This document shows positions 22,122 through 32,036 of a stretch of DNA of 64,000 nt, one piece after another. How positions within the stretch are numbered: position 1 is the first letter of the stretch; the number at the start of each line of letters is the position of its first letter. The notes under the pieces were generated by a model. The model ran no database searches. It had not been told where the DNA came from and saw only the letters and a program-made list of their open reading frames with translations. Source of the stretch: Powellomyces hirtus (Eukaryota > Chytridiomycota > Chytridiomycetes > Spizellomycetales > Powellomycetaceae). The translations under genes were made by a program, and so were the position numbers. Location of the stretch: NCBI GenBank assembly GCA_025526995.1, contig JAHLKG010000032.1, forward strand, positions 62,001-126,000. The letters run 5' to 3'.

Positions 22122-24032
22122 TCACACAACCATCACTCCCTCTACCGCACTCCTCAAAATCCTGGGTTTCTTCCCCAGCGACAGGGTTTCTTTACTCGCC
22201 GTCTTTTCCAGCGACTTCATCCCCGCCGCTTTCTCCCCAATCGCATCCGCATCACCCTCGTTCGTGGCGTCTGCTGACCGTGCTGCAAACTGCATTGTGG
22301 TAGTATTTGCTGTCGGTGATCCTTTGTAAAACGCGACCCAGGAGGCCGCCAAGGGGGCCCCAATGAGGATAGCAGCGACAATAGCAGCGAACGCGGTTTG
22401 CCCATGGATGGATTCTTGGGCAAGGTCGGGGATGGTGAGCGCGTGTTTGGAAAGGAGGGATAGCGGGACGGACGATAGAGCCGCCTGCACGCTGGCTTTT
22501 CCCGTCCACACCCCAGCCGCGAAGCCACGTTCCCAGCGCTCAAACCGGGTGATGGTCGTGGCTGCGTAGGTTGTGCATAGCTTGATGGCGACTGAGGCGG
22601 CGACGCAGGCGCCTGCGGCTGCGAGGATCCGTGGTTGGAAGGCGGCGAGGTGGATAGAGGAGCCGATCAGAGGGAATAGGAAGGGTTCAGTGAGAGTCCA
22701 GATGTGTTTTAGCCTGAGGCAAAGTGATGCTAGGAATTAGTGTTGTACAGAGGGATTGAGCATGAGAAAATGTCCCGGAATATACCGTTTGTCAGCAATA
22801 TCGACATCAGTCGAATCCCACATATTCCCCACCGCAGCCCACGCAACCAGCACCCCACTGGTAGCTGCACCTGGACACCCCATTGTTTTCGCCAACGCCA
22901 TCCACGTACTCGTCGCCGCAAACAACGCTACATGTTTATCCCCGCCCCACTTCCACACCTTAACCACCGTTTCATGCCTAACCCGCGGGGCGAGCACGAC
23001 CGCAGCCGCAGCAATGCCCGCCCCCGCCATGCCACCTAATGCTAATTCACGCGCGGCGCGAAATAGGATCCACCACAGAGTTACCGGTGAATGGTTCCCG
23101 CACAGGCGTCGTTCGAGCACTGCGGACGCGACGCCAAAGAGGGTGGTTGCGACCAGCACGTCCACCCCGACCGCCGCCAGCAAAGTCCGCACAATTCTTG
23201 CCTCCGCCCACTCACGGGACGTGTCGGCTAGCCCCACCAGAATTGGCACGACTACCCCAGGCGACACGCACGCGACCGCAGCGGCCGCCACTGTTGCCCA
23301 ATCTAGGGGCACTCGCAAAGCGCCATGCAGAATCCCCGCCAACCACACCGTTTCAATCAATACCGGCGCACCGCCAATCAAAACCGTGCTCCATACACCG
23401 ACTTTGCTGGTATTTCGTCGCAATGGGACTCGAATACCCGCTCGCGCAACAACAGCCGACAATGCAAGGGAAAATAATATGGTCGTCCACCCGTGAGGGA
23501 CCCCATGCACGAACCCCGAAGTGCGCAGGAGGAGACCGGTTGCAAGCATGCCAATCATCCCACCGCCGGCGCTCCGGACGGCTGCGCCCGCTGCAGCGGG
23601 AACAATGAGGGATACGAGTGAGGAGGCCAATGTGATGCTGGTGGTCGGCCGTGTGCCAAGTGTTGGATCGATGCTGTTGTTAATGTTGCTGCGAAAATTC
23701 CCCGGGCTGAGAAAGTGCAGTAAACCAAGTATGAGCACGACGGCGCCCGCCGCACGCAATCTTCTCCGCGTCTAAACTCCCCAAAGGACATCATGAAAGT
23801 TAGATGAAAATGCCTTTGCAATGCTTATATGAGTTCTCCAAAGCCTACCACGTACCAGCCCGCGCGGCAGCCTCCACCGCGTCCCCAATCCACCGCTACC
23901 ACCACCCATCATGTTCGCCTCCGCCGTTCCAATCTCCGCTCGTTCAGCAGCGGGCGCCGCCGTCGTTGTCGTGTCCCGGTGATGGCTTTCCGCGCTACCA
24001 TGAACGTCAACTCGTATCGGGTAATCTGGCAT
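22122..24032 (-). CDS. CPA2/SLC9B-like Na+(K+)/H+ antiporter
   Basis: Multi-pass monovalent cation/proton antiporter. Exons 24032-23856, 23771-22786 and 22713-22122 give 584 aa. The N-terminal 59 residues are polar. About twelve hydrophobic helices follow. CPA-type marks include CVSPGVVVPILVGL (unwound TM4-like region), a polar helix VRTLLAAVGVDVLVATTLFG where NHA/SLC9B proteins place their ion-binding acidic residue, and GVWTGKASVQAALSS, resembling the SLC9B pattern PKATVQAAL. The final 90 residues are a polar Ala/Lys-rich tail. The acceptor TTTAG/ACG for exon 2 removes an in-frame stop. SLC9B is the best match by motif; a bacterial-type NhaP/KefB relative cannot be excluded. Confidence 0.75.
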
Positions 24033-25848
24033 TGATGTCTGCGTTTACAGAGGGGTCCAATCTATAGTCTGTCTGATATACCTCGTGTGGGATGCAGAGT
24101 GAATGGGCGGACCCTCGATTGGATGCGAAGGGCTCTATAGGTTTAGTTTCCCTTGTATGAACGCGAGGCGCGTAACCGACGCGTTGAGAACGTTCTAATG
24201 GCTGGCTGACTCAGCAATGCCACCGACTTCTCAAGTACTTTCCATGCAAATTCGCATTCGAACATTTTTTGGATGTGTGTACGGTCTGTGTACAGTTAGG
24301 AAGTAATAGATCATTGAAACACAGTTGATGTGTTCATGAAACTACTGTCTATATGTTTGTTAAAGAAAAAAGAGACTAAGGGATGCAGAGAGATACAGTT
24401 TATAGAAATTTGAGTAGAGATTTTCAAAGTCAGACATGACACATGTCTACATCAAAATATAAAGAATAGAAGATAATAACAAGCTTTATGTGAAACTGCA
24501 TGATATCATTAAGTCATCTTTTGTGGTGCAAGACAGTGCGAATGCAATCGATACGTCCATTTAGCGTGAACAGATTCCATGTCTTCCCGTTCCACATTTT
24601 GATTTTGTAATTGTAGCGGCTAGGTTGAGTGGAAAGCAACACCTTGCACGGGCCCTGTAGAGTTGCCAGTCGTCATCGGGGATTAATCAGGACCAGTTGG
24701 GGAGAACGCAATAGTCGAATTCGTGTGTGATTCCTGGGAGTGAAAAAAGCATGAAAAGCTATTAGTGCACAGTTGCAAATTTTGTCAAGTCCGGTATGGC
24801 AATTGTCTAATTTGAATCCCAACAGACTGATGAGTGAAAGCACACCGAATCTAAAACGCCTTTGCCTGAGAGGTCTGCGTGGGCTGGAAGCGTGGCACAG
24901 ACCCCCATCAGATTGTCTTTAGGATTGTGATTCCCACAAAAAGGACCCGTCTTGGCGGACAAAATGCATGGCCAAAAACCCCCCGGACTCTCCATTTCGC
25001 GAGACTTTGTGTCTGAGCGGTATACCATCATGGCGCAGGTTCCGATTTTCTCCATCAAAAATCACAGTGTTCCAATCGGTGCACATTTCTGTAGCATAGT
25101 CCTTTCCCGAAAGGTCTGCGCGGGCTGAGCGTAGCTGGAAGCGTGGCGCAGACCCCCATCAGATGGTCTTTAGGATTGTGATCCTCTTTAACAAAGAGAA
25201 CCCATCTTGGCGGGCGAGACGCGTGGCCAAGAACCTCCCGGACTCTCCATTTCACGGCAGGCACCAGCATTTGGTATTGGGTTTGCCACGCGGGATTCAG
25301 GGATTCAGGGCTCGGGCACAGACGGGTTGCAAACTTGTCTGAGAAAATGTGTTGTTGTTGTTGTCCGGCCAATCCAGTGGGGCAAGAACCGTTCGTACTC
25401 TGGGACAACAAACGCAGATTAGTTCACAGATTGTGACTGAAGATGCGCCGTTAGAACTAACCTGAGGTGACAGATGCATTATGATGGACTATTGTTGTTG
25501 TCTGTCTCCCATGCACGGGGAAGCCTTGATGTGCATGCAAAAGTGAACAATAGCCACGTAAATAGGTAGCAATAAGAGATGGGGAAATGGGCAAAAGTGA
25601 ACAATAGCCACGCATATATAGACAAACTGGTCACGTGCACGGTCACATGGAGTTCTGCTGACAAGGAACTGGGTGACTGACCCGTTGGTTCGAGTTGGTT
25701 CGATCGCCCTAAGCCCCAGCGCAGCGGATCGTGAATCTGGTATCCACTTGTTGCCATGGACGTACACTCTCCTCCTCCCTCCACTTCCCTCGAAATCAAC
25801 ACTTCCCCAGTTTGGCTTCCTGACCTGTCAACCCCGAGCGCAATCGCA
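24033..25848. other. Intergenic, repeats, RNase promoter
   Basis: 24100-24800 is AT-rich with no coding signal. 24859-25258 holds a decayed direct duplication, listed separately. Near 25538-25615 the 20-nt phrase GCAAAAGTGAACAATAGCCA occurs twice, 50-60 bp apart. ATG 25756, upstream in frame with the RNase gene, is a less likely start. No gene recognised. Confidence 0.4.
24859..25258. repeat. Decayed tandem duplication (~145 bp units)
   Basis: Segments 24859-25000 and 25101-25258 align over most of their length. Both have AGGTCTGCG(T/C)GGGCTG, GCTGGAAGCGTGGC(A/G)CAG, ACCCCCATCAGAT, GTCTTTAGGATTGTGAT, then TCTTGGCGG and CCCGGACTCTCCATTTC. Differences are mainly transitions and small indels. 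The shared phrase translates on the minus strand as LMGVCATLPA, but neither copy is a convincing gene. It is probably a degenerate noncoding duplication. Confidence 0.6.
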
Positions 25849-28800
25849 ATGCTTCGTTCGCTCAGATTGCAGGCCGCTTCTCGTGTCCTGGCGCGGCGCT
25901 GCCTTCTGCCACGTATTGTCCCTCTTTGTTCACGCTCGTGCCCAGTGAGCTGGTCTCCGAGCCGAGCTCTTCATACCACCTGCCCACAGTTCAAAGATGC
26001 TGATGTTGAACGTATCGTCTCGAGGGATGCAGATATCAACGCCGAAGGGGATGTGGACGCGAAGATGCCGGATTTGAAGCCCGGTGACTACGTCGAAGTC
26101 CGACGCGGAACTCAGGTCTTCCATGGAGTTCTAGCTAGCGTTCCAGAGTTCACCACCTTCGACCAAGACCACCGAACCATTCTTTACAACGGCCACTACA
26201 TTCTCCACCAAGCCAGTCATGTAACATATCAGATCCCGGGGTGGGCGCTCAGCAGCATTGTGTCAAAACCAATCTCCAGTGGATTCGCTACAGCAGCGCT
26301 GTCAGTAGACTGTGCGCAACTTCTCGCCGAAGCGAATATACCAATGCACTCGATCGCGCATGTCGAAAAGTTTAAGGAAGCTGTCGACACGTACGCCTTT
26401 GCCAAACGGGAAAAGTTCCTGCGAGTGTACCGGTTCTTTTCGCATACAAAGAAAGTAAAGTCGGTAACCGTGGACGAGGTGGCAAAATGGGTGTTTTATG
26501 GTGACGATGGCAGTGGATGGGCAAAGCCAACACCGGCTGAGCACTTTGCGACGTATCAGTATCTGTTGAAACAGTCGAATTGCTTCGAAGCCTGCAAGGC
26601 GACACGGATGAGGCACGAGCGCAAATTCTTCCTCCGACCACCAGAGGAGGTAGAGGATATCAATTGGAGCTGGGACCAAGTCCGTGCGGCAGGTGCTCGC
26701 GGTCAGTCAAGAACTGATGCTGAAGAACTCCAGCTCCAAACATTTATTGGCAAAGTACGGGGACTAATTGAGGCGCATCGGGACAACCACGGCGGTCTCC
26801 CATCAGAAACATCCGTCAGATTCACTCCCCGAGAACATGTCTTCATTCGGTCCATCAAAGCCGCAGCATACCACTCCACCGTCTTTCCCAACCCACATCG
26901 GCAGATTGCCGTGAACGGTATCTTGAAAGCGCTTTACCCATTGTACGGGAACCGACCTGGTCAGACCGAAGCTCTTCAGATGCTGAAGGAGATTGGGATC
27001 TTGGCGCCGTGGGAAAACATCTCAATGTACAAAGCGAGCGAGCGCTACAAAGTGCCTACACTGGAAGGTCACGGCATGAGCTCATGGGCGGAAGACGTGG
27101 CGGAGCAGTCACTGGCGATGGGCAGGCAACTGCTTGCTGGAGGGGAATTCACGTTCCGTGAGGACGGAGTCCTGGATGTCGCAGAACCGGGGACGGCAGG
27201 TGGGAACCCCGAAATACGGCAAGATGTCGCTGACTTGGTGAAACAAATGGTGGTTAGTCCGACGGGGCCACTCGAAGAAAGTTTCTATCAACGTGACCCA
27301 TGTGCCGAGATTCGGCGAGACTTTGGTCAATTACCCGTATATGTTATTGACGATCCGTCAGCGCACGAGCTTGATGATGGAATGTCCGTAGAGGACACCC
27401 CAGAGGGTCTGTGGGTACATGTTCACATCGCAGATCCAACTGCCTACATCCCGCCAAGTCACCCCTTATCCCTCACTGCTCAGCTGCGAGCCAACAGCAT
27501 CTATCTTCCCGAACGACACTACCCAATGATGCCAGATTTCCTCAGCAACGAGCGATTCAATCTGGGCAAATCGCAGTGCGCTATCACATTCAGCGCACGC
27601 GTCGGCGAAGATGGAGAGTTTGTAGACATCGACGTGAAACCTAGCATTGTCCGAAACGTGAAGATTATTCACTATGATGATGTTGATGAAATACTCGACT
27701 GGTCCAAGATTTACGGCGTCAAGCAGAAGCCGAGCGACCGATCTCCATGGATACACGAAATACTGGAAGCAAAGAACGCGAAACCGGGAGTGAAGGGACA
27801 CTCGGCACGAGGCCTAGATGCCAACGGCGTGAAGGCACTCAGACTGCTACAGAAGACAATGCTGAACGCCACCGCCGCACGAATCCGTAATGGAGGTTGC
27901 ATACCCGACCAGCTGGCGACTCGCATCTCTGTCAACCCGTATCCACAGCCATTCACTCCAGCCACTAACCCACCCACTCCTTACTACCCAGCAAAAGAAA
28001 CCTGGCCCTCCATCTCCCTGAAAGCAGAGACATCAGGACATCTCAGTCCAGCCCACATGATGGTCTCCGAATGCATGATCATGGCCGGGAGAGTCGCTGC
28101 CAAATGGTGCATTGACAGAGACGTTCCTGCGATCTACAGAGGCCAGCCGTACATGATCGACTCGGCAAAGTCACAGAACCGGAACTTTGAGGAAGCGATC
28201 AAAGCTCTGGATGCGGCACGGGCCGCTCAGGACCCGGAAACGGGTGTCATCCCTTTCGTACCTTTCAGTAAACTCCTACCATACATGCCCTCTGCCGTCG
28301 TCGACATGAAGCCCATTGGACACTTCAGCATGGGTATTCCGGCGCCGTCCGAAACGACCGCCGCTCCAGGCATGGCTCTCAGTTCCATGACAGGATACGT
28401 CAAAGTAACGTCGCCGCTTCGCCGATACAAGGACATGATTGTACACTGGAACATGAAAGCACATATGCTTGCCACCCACAACAAAACCAAGGTCGTATAC
28501 CCGTTCGAATCAGACGCCGTCCGGCAGGTTGCCACGCCACTTCGTAACATGGAGAAGAGCACCAGCCTCCTCAACAACAGAACGGAGCGCCATTGGGCAA
28601 CCGAATGGATCCGTCGTCGTGAAATTCTCGCCCGGACAGGAAGACTCGCCTCTCCATCTGACATCGACATGCCGTACGTCGACTTTAGAGACATTGTCAA
28701 CGACAACATCGAGGTCTCGAACGCCATCAAAGGAGATGGAATCATTTACGATGCCCTGGTCACCAGAGTCTCCGACCGCGTCACGTGGGTCATCCTTACC

Positions 28801-28953
28801 CAACTCGGCGGCATCGCCGCAAAGATCCAGCCGGCGTTTGGAACGCACTCTCAATCTGTCGCCTGCAAGGGTCTGGAGGAGGGATCCATGGTTCGCGTCG
28901 CCATTGAGCGAGTAGATGTTGCCAGAGGTGTCGTGGATGTACGGGTTATGTAG
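25849..28953 (+). CDS. DSS1: Mitochondrial exoribonuclease II (RNB), DSS1/CYT-4 type
   Basis: 3'-to-5' exoribonuclease subunit of the mitochondrial degradosome (partner of the SUV3 helicase), expected in the matrix. A single long exon gives 1034 aa from this start. MLRSLRLQAASRVLARR at the N-terminus is a typical matrix-targeting leader, so I prefer it over the in-frame ATG at 25756, which adds 31 non-leader residues. The RNB domain spans residues ~485-830. Its metal-binding signature is VIDDPSAHELDDGMSVE, followed by WVHVHIADPTAYIPP, LPERHYPMMPDFLSNERFNL, and later FSMGIPAPS and YVKVTSPLRRYKDM. A C-terminal S1-like region ends in VARGVVDVRVM. Catalytic Asp residues are present. The absence of introns in a 3.1-kb gene is unlike its neighbours. 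Confidence 0.93.
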   Translation: MLRSLRLQAASRVLARRCLLPRIVPLCSRSCPVSWSPSRALHTTCPQFKDADVERIVSRDADINAEGDVDAKMPDLKPGDYVEVRRGTQVFHGVLASVPEFTTFDQDHRTILYNGHYILHQASHVTYQIPGWALSSIVSKPISSGFATAALSVDCAQLLAEANIPMHSIAHVEKFKEAVDTYAFAKREKFLRVYRFFSHTKKVKSVTVDEVAKWVFYGDDGSGWAKPTPAEHFATYQYLLKQSNCFEACKATRMRHERKFFLRPPEEVEDINWSWDQVRAAGARGQSRTDAEELQLQTFIGKVRGLIEAHRDNHGGLPSETSVRFTPREHVFIRSIKAAAYHSTVFPNPHRQIAVNGILKALYPLYGNRPGQTEALQMLKEIGILAPWENISMYKASERYKVPTLEGHGMSSWAEDVAEQSLAMGRQLLAGGEFTFREDGVLDVAEPGTAGGNPEIRQDVADLVKQMVVSPTGPLEESFYQRDPCAEIRRDFGQLPVYVIDDPSAHELDDGMSVEDTPEGLWVHVHIADPTAYIPPSHPLSLTAQLRANSIYLPERHYPMMPDFLSNERFNLGKSQCAITFSARVGEDGEFVDIDVKPSIVRNVKIIHYDDVDEILDWSKIYGVKQKPSDRSPWIHEILEAKNAKPGVKGHSARGLDANGVKALRLLQKTMLNATAARIRNGGCIPDQLATRISVNPYPQPFTPATNPPTPYYPAKETWPSISLKAETSGHLSPAHMMVSECMIMAGRVAAKWCIDRDVPAIYRGQPYMIDSAKSQNRNFEEAIKALDAARAAQDPETGVIPFVPFSKLLPYMPSAVVDMKPIGHFSMGIPAPSETTAAPGMALSSMTGYVKVTSPLRRYKDMIVHWNMKAHMLATHNKTKVVYPFESDAVRQVATPLRNMEKSTSLLNNRTERHWATEWIRRREILARTGRLASPSDIDMPYVDFRDIVNDNIEVSNAIKGDGIIYDALVTRVSDRVTWVILTQLGGIAAKIQPAFGTHSQSVACKGLEEGSMVRVAIERVDVARGVVDVRVM

Positions 28954-29398
28954 ACACTGCCTTATTGAGAGTTTGTATATAGTTAATTTATGGCATCATT
29001 GGCACTGTTTTTTCCATGAGTAGTAGTTTCTTCCTATGCCCGACATTTGGGGCTGTATCCAGCCATTACTTTGTTTCCACAACTACATAGCATGATAAGT
29101 GCGCGCTGAGAAGTTTGTTATTTCTGCTACCCGAACCACGTGACGAACTAACGGTTGCTGCTCTGCTGCGCCGCAGGCGTTCGAGTGCTTACCCAACTGC
29201 TTAACCAATCCGTCACGTCACTTCTTACCCTTTTTCTAGCCTGGAGACCACTAGTTAGCGGCACAGTCATGACCCCAAGCAAGCCAAACAATCCATCGAC
29301 CAACGACGACGACGACGACGAAGACGACGAACCGACGAACGTTTCTAAAGGATAGATAATTCTTCCGCCCCGGCATCCTCTCGTCCCCATCTCCCAAA
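28954..29398. other. RNase 3' end and TOM40 promoter
   Basis: A CACGTG motif lies near 29136 (ACCACGTGACG). A GAC-repeat microsatellite lies at about 29303-29330. The 29155-29355 ORF, which ends in a poly-Asp run, is judged noncoding. A short block near 29040-29068 recurs inverted near 35119-35147. Confidence 0.4.
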
Positions 29399-31013
29399 AT
29401 GGCTGACTTTAAAAAGCCGGCCGCTGCTGCCGCTGCTGCTTCCCCGGTCTCTCAGGGCTTTGCCCAGGATGTTCTCAACAAGATCGCTGCCTTCCGTGCC
29501 CGCATGAACTTGCCTTCCCCCGGGCCCTGGGAGAACTTGCACCGTGAAATGAAATGTACGTCTTCTTTCTTTCCTGCCCATACCTCGCTGCATGGAATGG
29601 AGAAATTCCGCACGACAACGGAGAGCCGGCTGAGCGGAACACTTGAAACGAGACCTCTCAAATCTCGTCCGTCGCGTTGAAGCAATGGGGTTCACGATCT
29701 CGGGCGAGTTGGCATGATCACGTCACTTATCACCCTGTCCCTTTGTCTCTTTCATTTTCTTGGTACAGCGGTGCAGTCGACAAACTTCCTCGTGGAGGGC
29801 GCCAAGTTTGACCTCACCTCGGTCCTGTCGCCAAACTTTACTGTCATGCACTCGTTCGCCTGGGGTTCCGCTCAGTACCCTCCGAGCTACCACTTTGGTT
29901 CCATGTATGCCAGCGGAAAGGTGAGACGATGAGACGTGGGAGTATTTGTGTTGAGGAAGACGTGCGTGGTGGAGTACTTCGCTGTGCGAGTTGGCGGAAG
30001 GGGAAGCAGAGTCTCGGCCTCAGCAAGTGGAAACAGCGCGTTCGTCTTATCGGGCTGACAGACTAAACGTGGCAGACGTGATCTCGACTCTTTGGCTAAC
30101 TCTTCTCATTCTGTTGTTATAGACGATGATGCACGGCCAGATCGACGACCAAGGTGGTCTCCAAGCTCGCGCGCACTACAACTGGGCCGCTCCCCAGCTG
30201 CCTCCCGCCGCCACCGAGCCCTTTGACCCGACCAAGCCCGCCGACCAACAACAGCCTCTTCCCGCCGAGCTCCCCAAGACGGCCTCGACCTCCAAAGTCA
30301 CTGCGCATATGTCGGGACAACCAGGTCAAAACATGGTCCAACTCGAGCACGATCACGTTGGCTCCGACTACTCGATCAACGTCAAGGCCGTCAATCCGAA
30401 TCCGTTCGACAAGGCTGCGTCATGGGCCAGCAAGGGCTCGACCACCTCTACTACCGGCGTATACCAGCTCGCCTACCTCCAGTCCGTCACTCCGACCGTC
30501 GCCCTCGGAACCGAACTTGTCTACCAGCGCATGCTCCCGGACTCGGAAGAATCGGCTCTCTCGTTCGCCCTGCGCTACGCCCCCGCGCCGACCCCCGTGC
30601 CCCCACCCTCGACCCTGCCCATGGGAATGCCCTCCCCCTTCCCGCCCGTCGACCCTAAAGCTCCTACACAGGTCTTCACTAGCGTATACTCCCCCGGAAC
30701 CGGCCTCCTCCACTCGTCTTACTGGCGTCGCGTCTCCCAACGCCTGGAAGTCTGCGCTGAGCTCCAGCTGCTCATGACGGGCTACGGCAAAATGGGCCCA
30801 GGTCGCCGCGAGGGTCTTGCTTCCGTCGGGTTCAAACTCGACACCATCAACTCTACCATCCGTGGCATGATTGACACCACTGGCCGTCTCTCGGCCATCC
30901 TCGAGGAACGCATCGTGGGCGGAATTGCGTTCCAGCTTTCGGGTGAAATCGACTACGCAAAGGGCGGAGGCGGTGCCGGCCGCGTCGGAATCGGATTCGT
31001 TATGGAGGCTTAA
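29399..31013 (+). CDS. TOM40: Mitochondrial import receptor subunit Tom40
   Basis: Beta-barrel channel of the TOM complex in the mitochondrial outer membrane, through which nearly all imported precursors pass. Exons 29399-29555, 29769-29920 and 30123-31013 give 399 aa (yeast ~387). The N-terminus is Ala-rich. Family marks: PGPWENLHREMK, then across the splice TNFLVEGAKFDLT, LSPNFTVMHSFAWGS, PPSYHFGSMYASGK, then GQIDDQGGLQARAHY and late strands such as GMIDTTGRLSAILEERI. The C-terminus FVMEA follows a Gly-rich strand containing AGRVGIG. The Pro-rich insertion around PAPTPVPPPSTLPMG lies in a predicted loop and is probably lineage-specific. Confidence 0.94.
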
Positions 31014-32036
31014 AGAGACAGAAAACCGAATGCCAGACAAGGAAAAAAAAGGGGACGTGATGACCTAGTTTCTTTCACCCTACCACTCAACAAACATCAT
31101 CGATGAAATTCGGGTCGAGCGCGACACCAAGGCTCGATCAAATGATCAATCACCGCCGCCGTTCTCCCTGCTTCTTTCTCGTGCCCTTCTCTTTTGTCTG
31201 CCCTGGCTTTTTCGCGTAGCAAGTACGGCTCAGTTCCCTAAACATGCGCAGCAAATACAGTTATTCCCCGTCATCTCCCCCCCATCTACCCCCTTCCCAC
31301 ACACTGCATGTATTGCTTTCTCCCCTCTTTTTTTTCTTTCTTTTTTTCCTGTGTTCTTGTTTTCACGGTGCGAAACGAGGTATATATATATATAGACAGT
31401 CGCAGTTTGTGCTATCTTTATTCCATAGGTCATGATTCTGATTGGCGCCGAGGCACATAAAGGAGGCCCCGACACCTAGCAGAAACCACTGCGCCATTGC
31501 GGTTTTGACCGTTCATCTCGGATCCCATGGACGCGGCAGCAGTCCGCGTGAATGCGTTGCGCCGCAACTATGCTAAAGAAAGTAGAAGGGTTGAGGCCGA
31601 ACATCAAAGAGGAGCACAAGAAGGCAAAAATCATAAGCTCCTGAGCTGCACAAAATTCTCAACCATACGTTAAGGAACAAAAAGCAGCGGGGAAGAGGTG
31701 CAAGGAAAGTTTTTACAAGAGCAGAAACCATACACTTGGCAGAGGTAGTTTACAGTGCCAATGTTGGACTTCAATGTTGGACGTTTGCCGGCTGGCAAAT
31801 GCATTAGCCATAGTTAGCCTCGCTCATGTCAGCTCAGGCGCCGACTCTGGCTTGCTTATGGAGTTTTTTTTTCTAATTGCAACTGCCAACATGTGCACCT
31901 ACGGCTGCTAACTGTTGGTATATAAACTACCTAAAGTTTGAGGACAAACAGCGAGCGTTTGGGTTGGGCGAGCAGGTGGGACGGCATGGAGGCAAGGCTA
32001 TTGGCCGAATTTGAGCCGGCTTGGTCGCGGTCTTGG
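31014..32036. other. Convergent 3' region, no gene
   Basis: Between the stops of TOM40 and the aminopeptidase. Contains a pyrimidine-rich stretch, a short (TA)n tract near 31381-31394 and otherwise nothing recognisable. Confidence 0.4.

Noticed and set aside
29155..29355. ORF ending in a poly-Asp run
   Set aside because: It is a GAC microsatellite in the TOM40 upstream region; no conserved content.
30154..30777. 207-codon Pro/Ser/Arg-rich ORF
   Set aside because: A +1 frame shadow of TOM40 exon 3.
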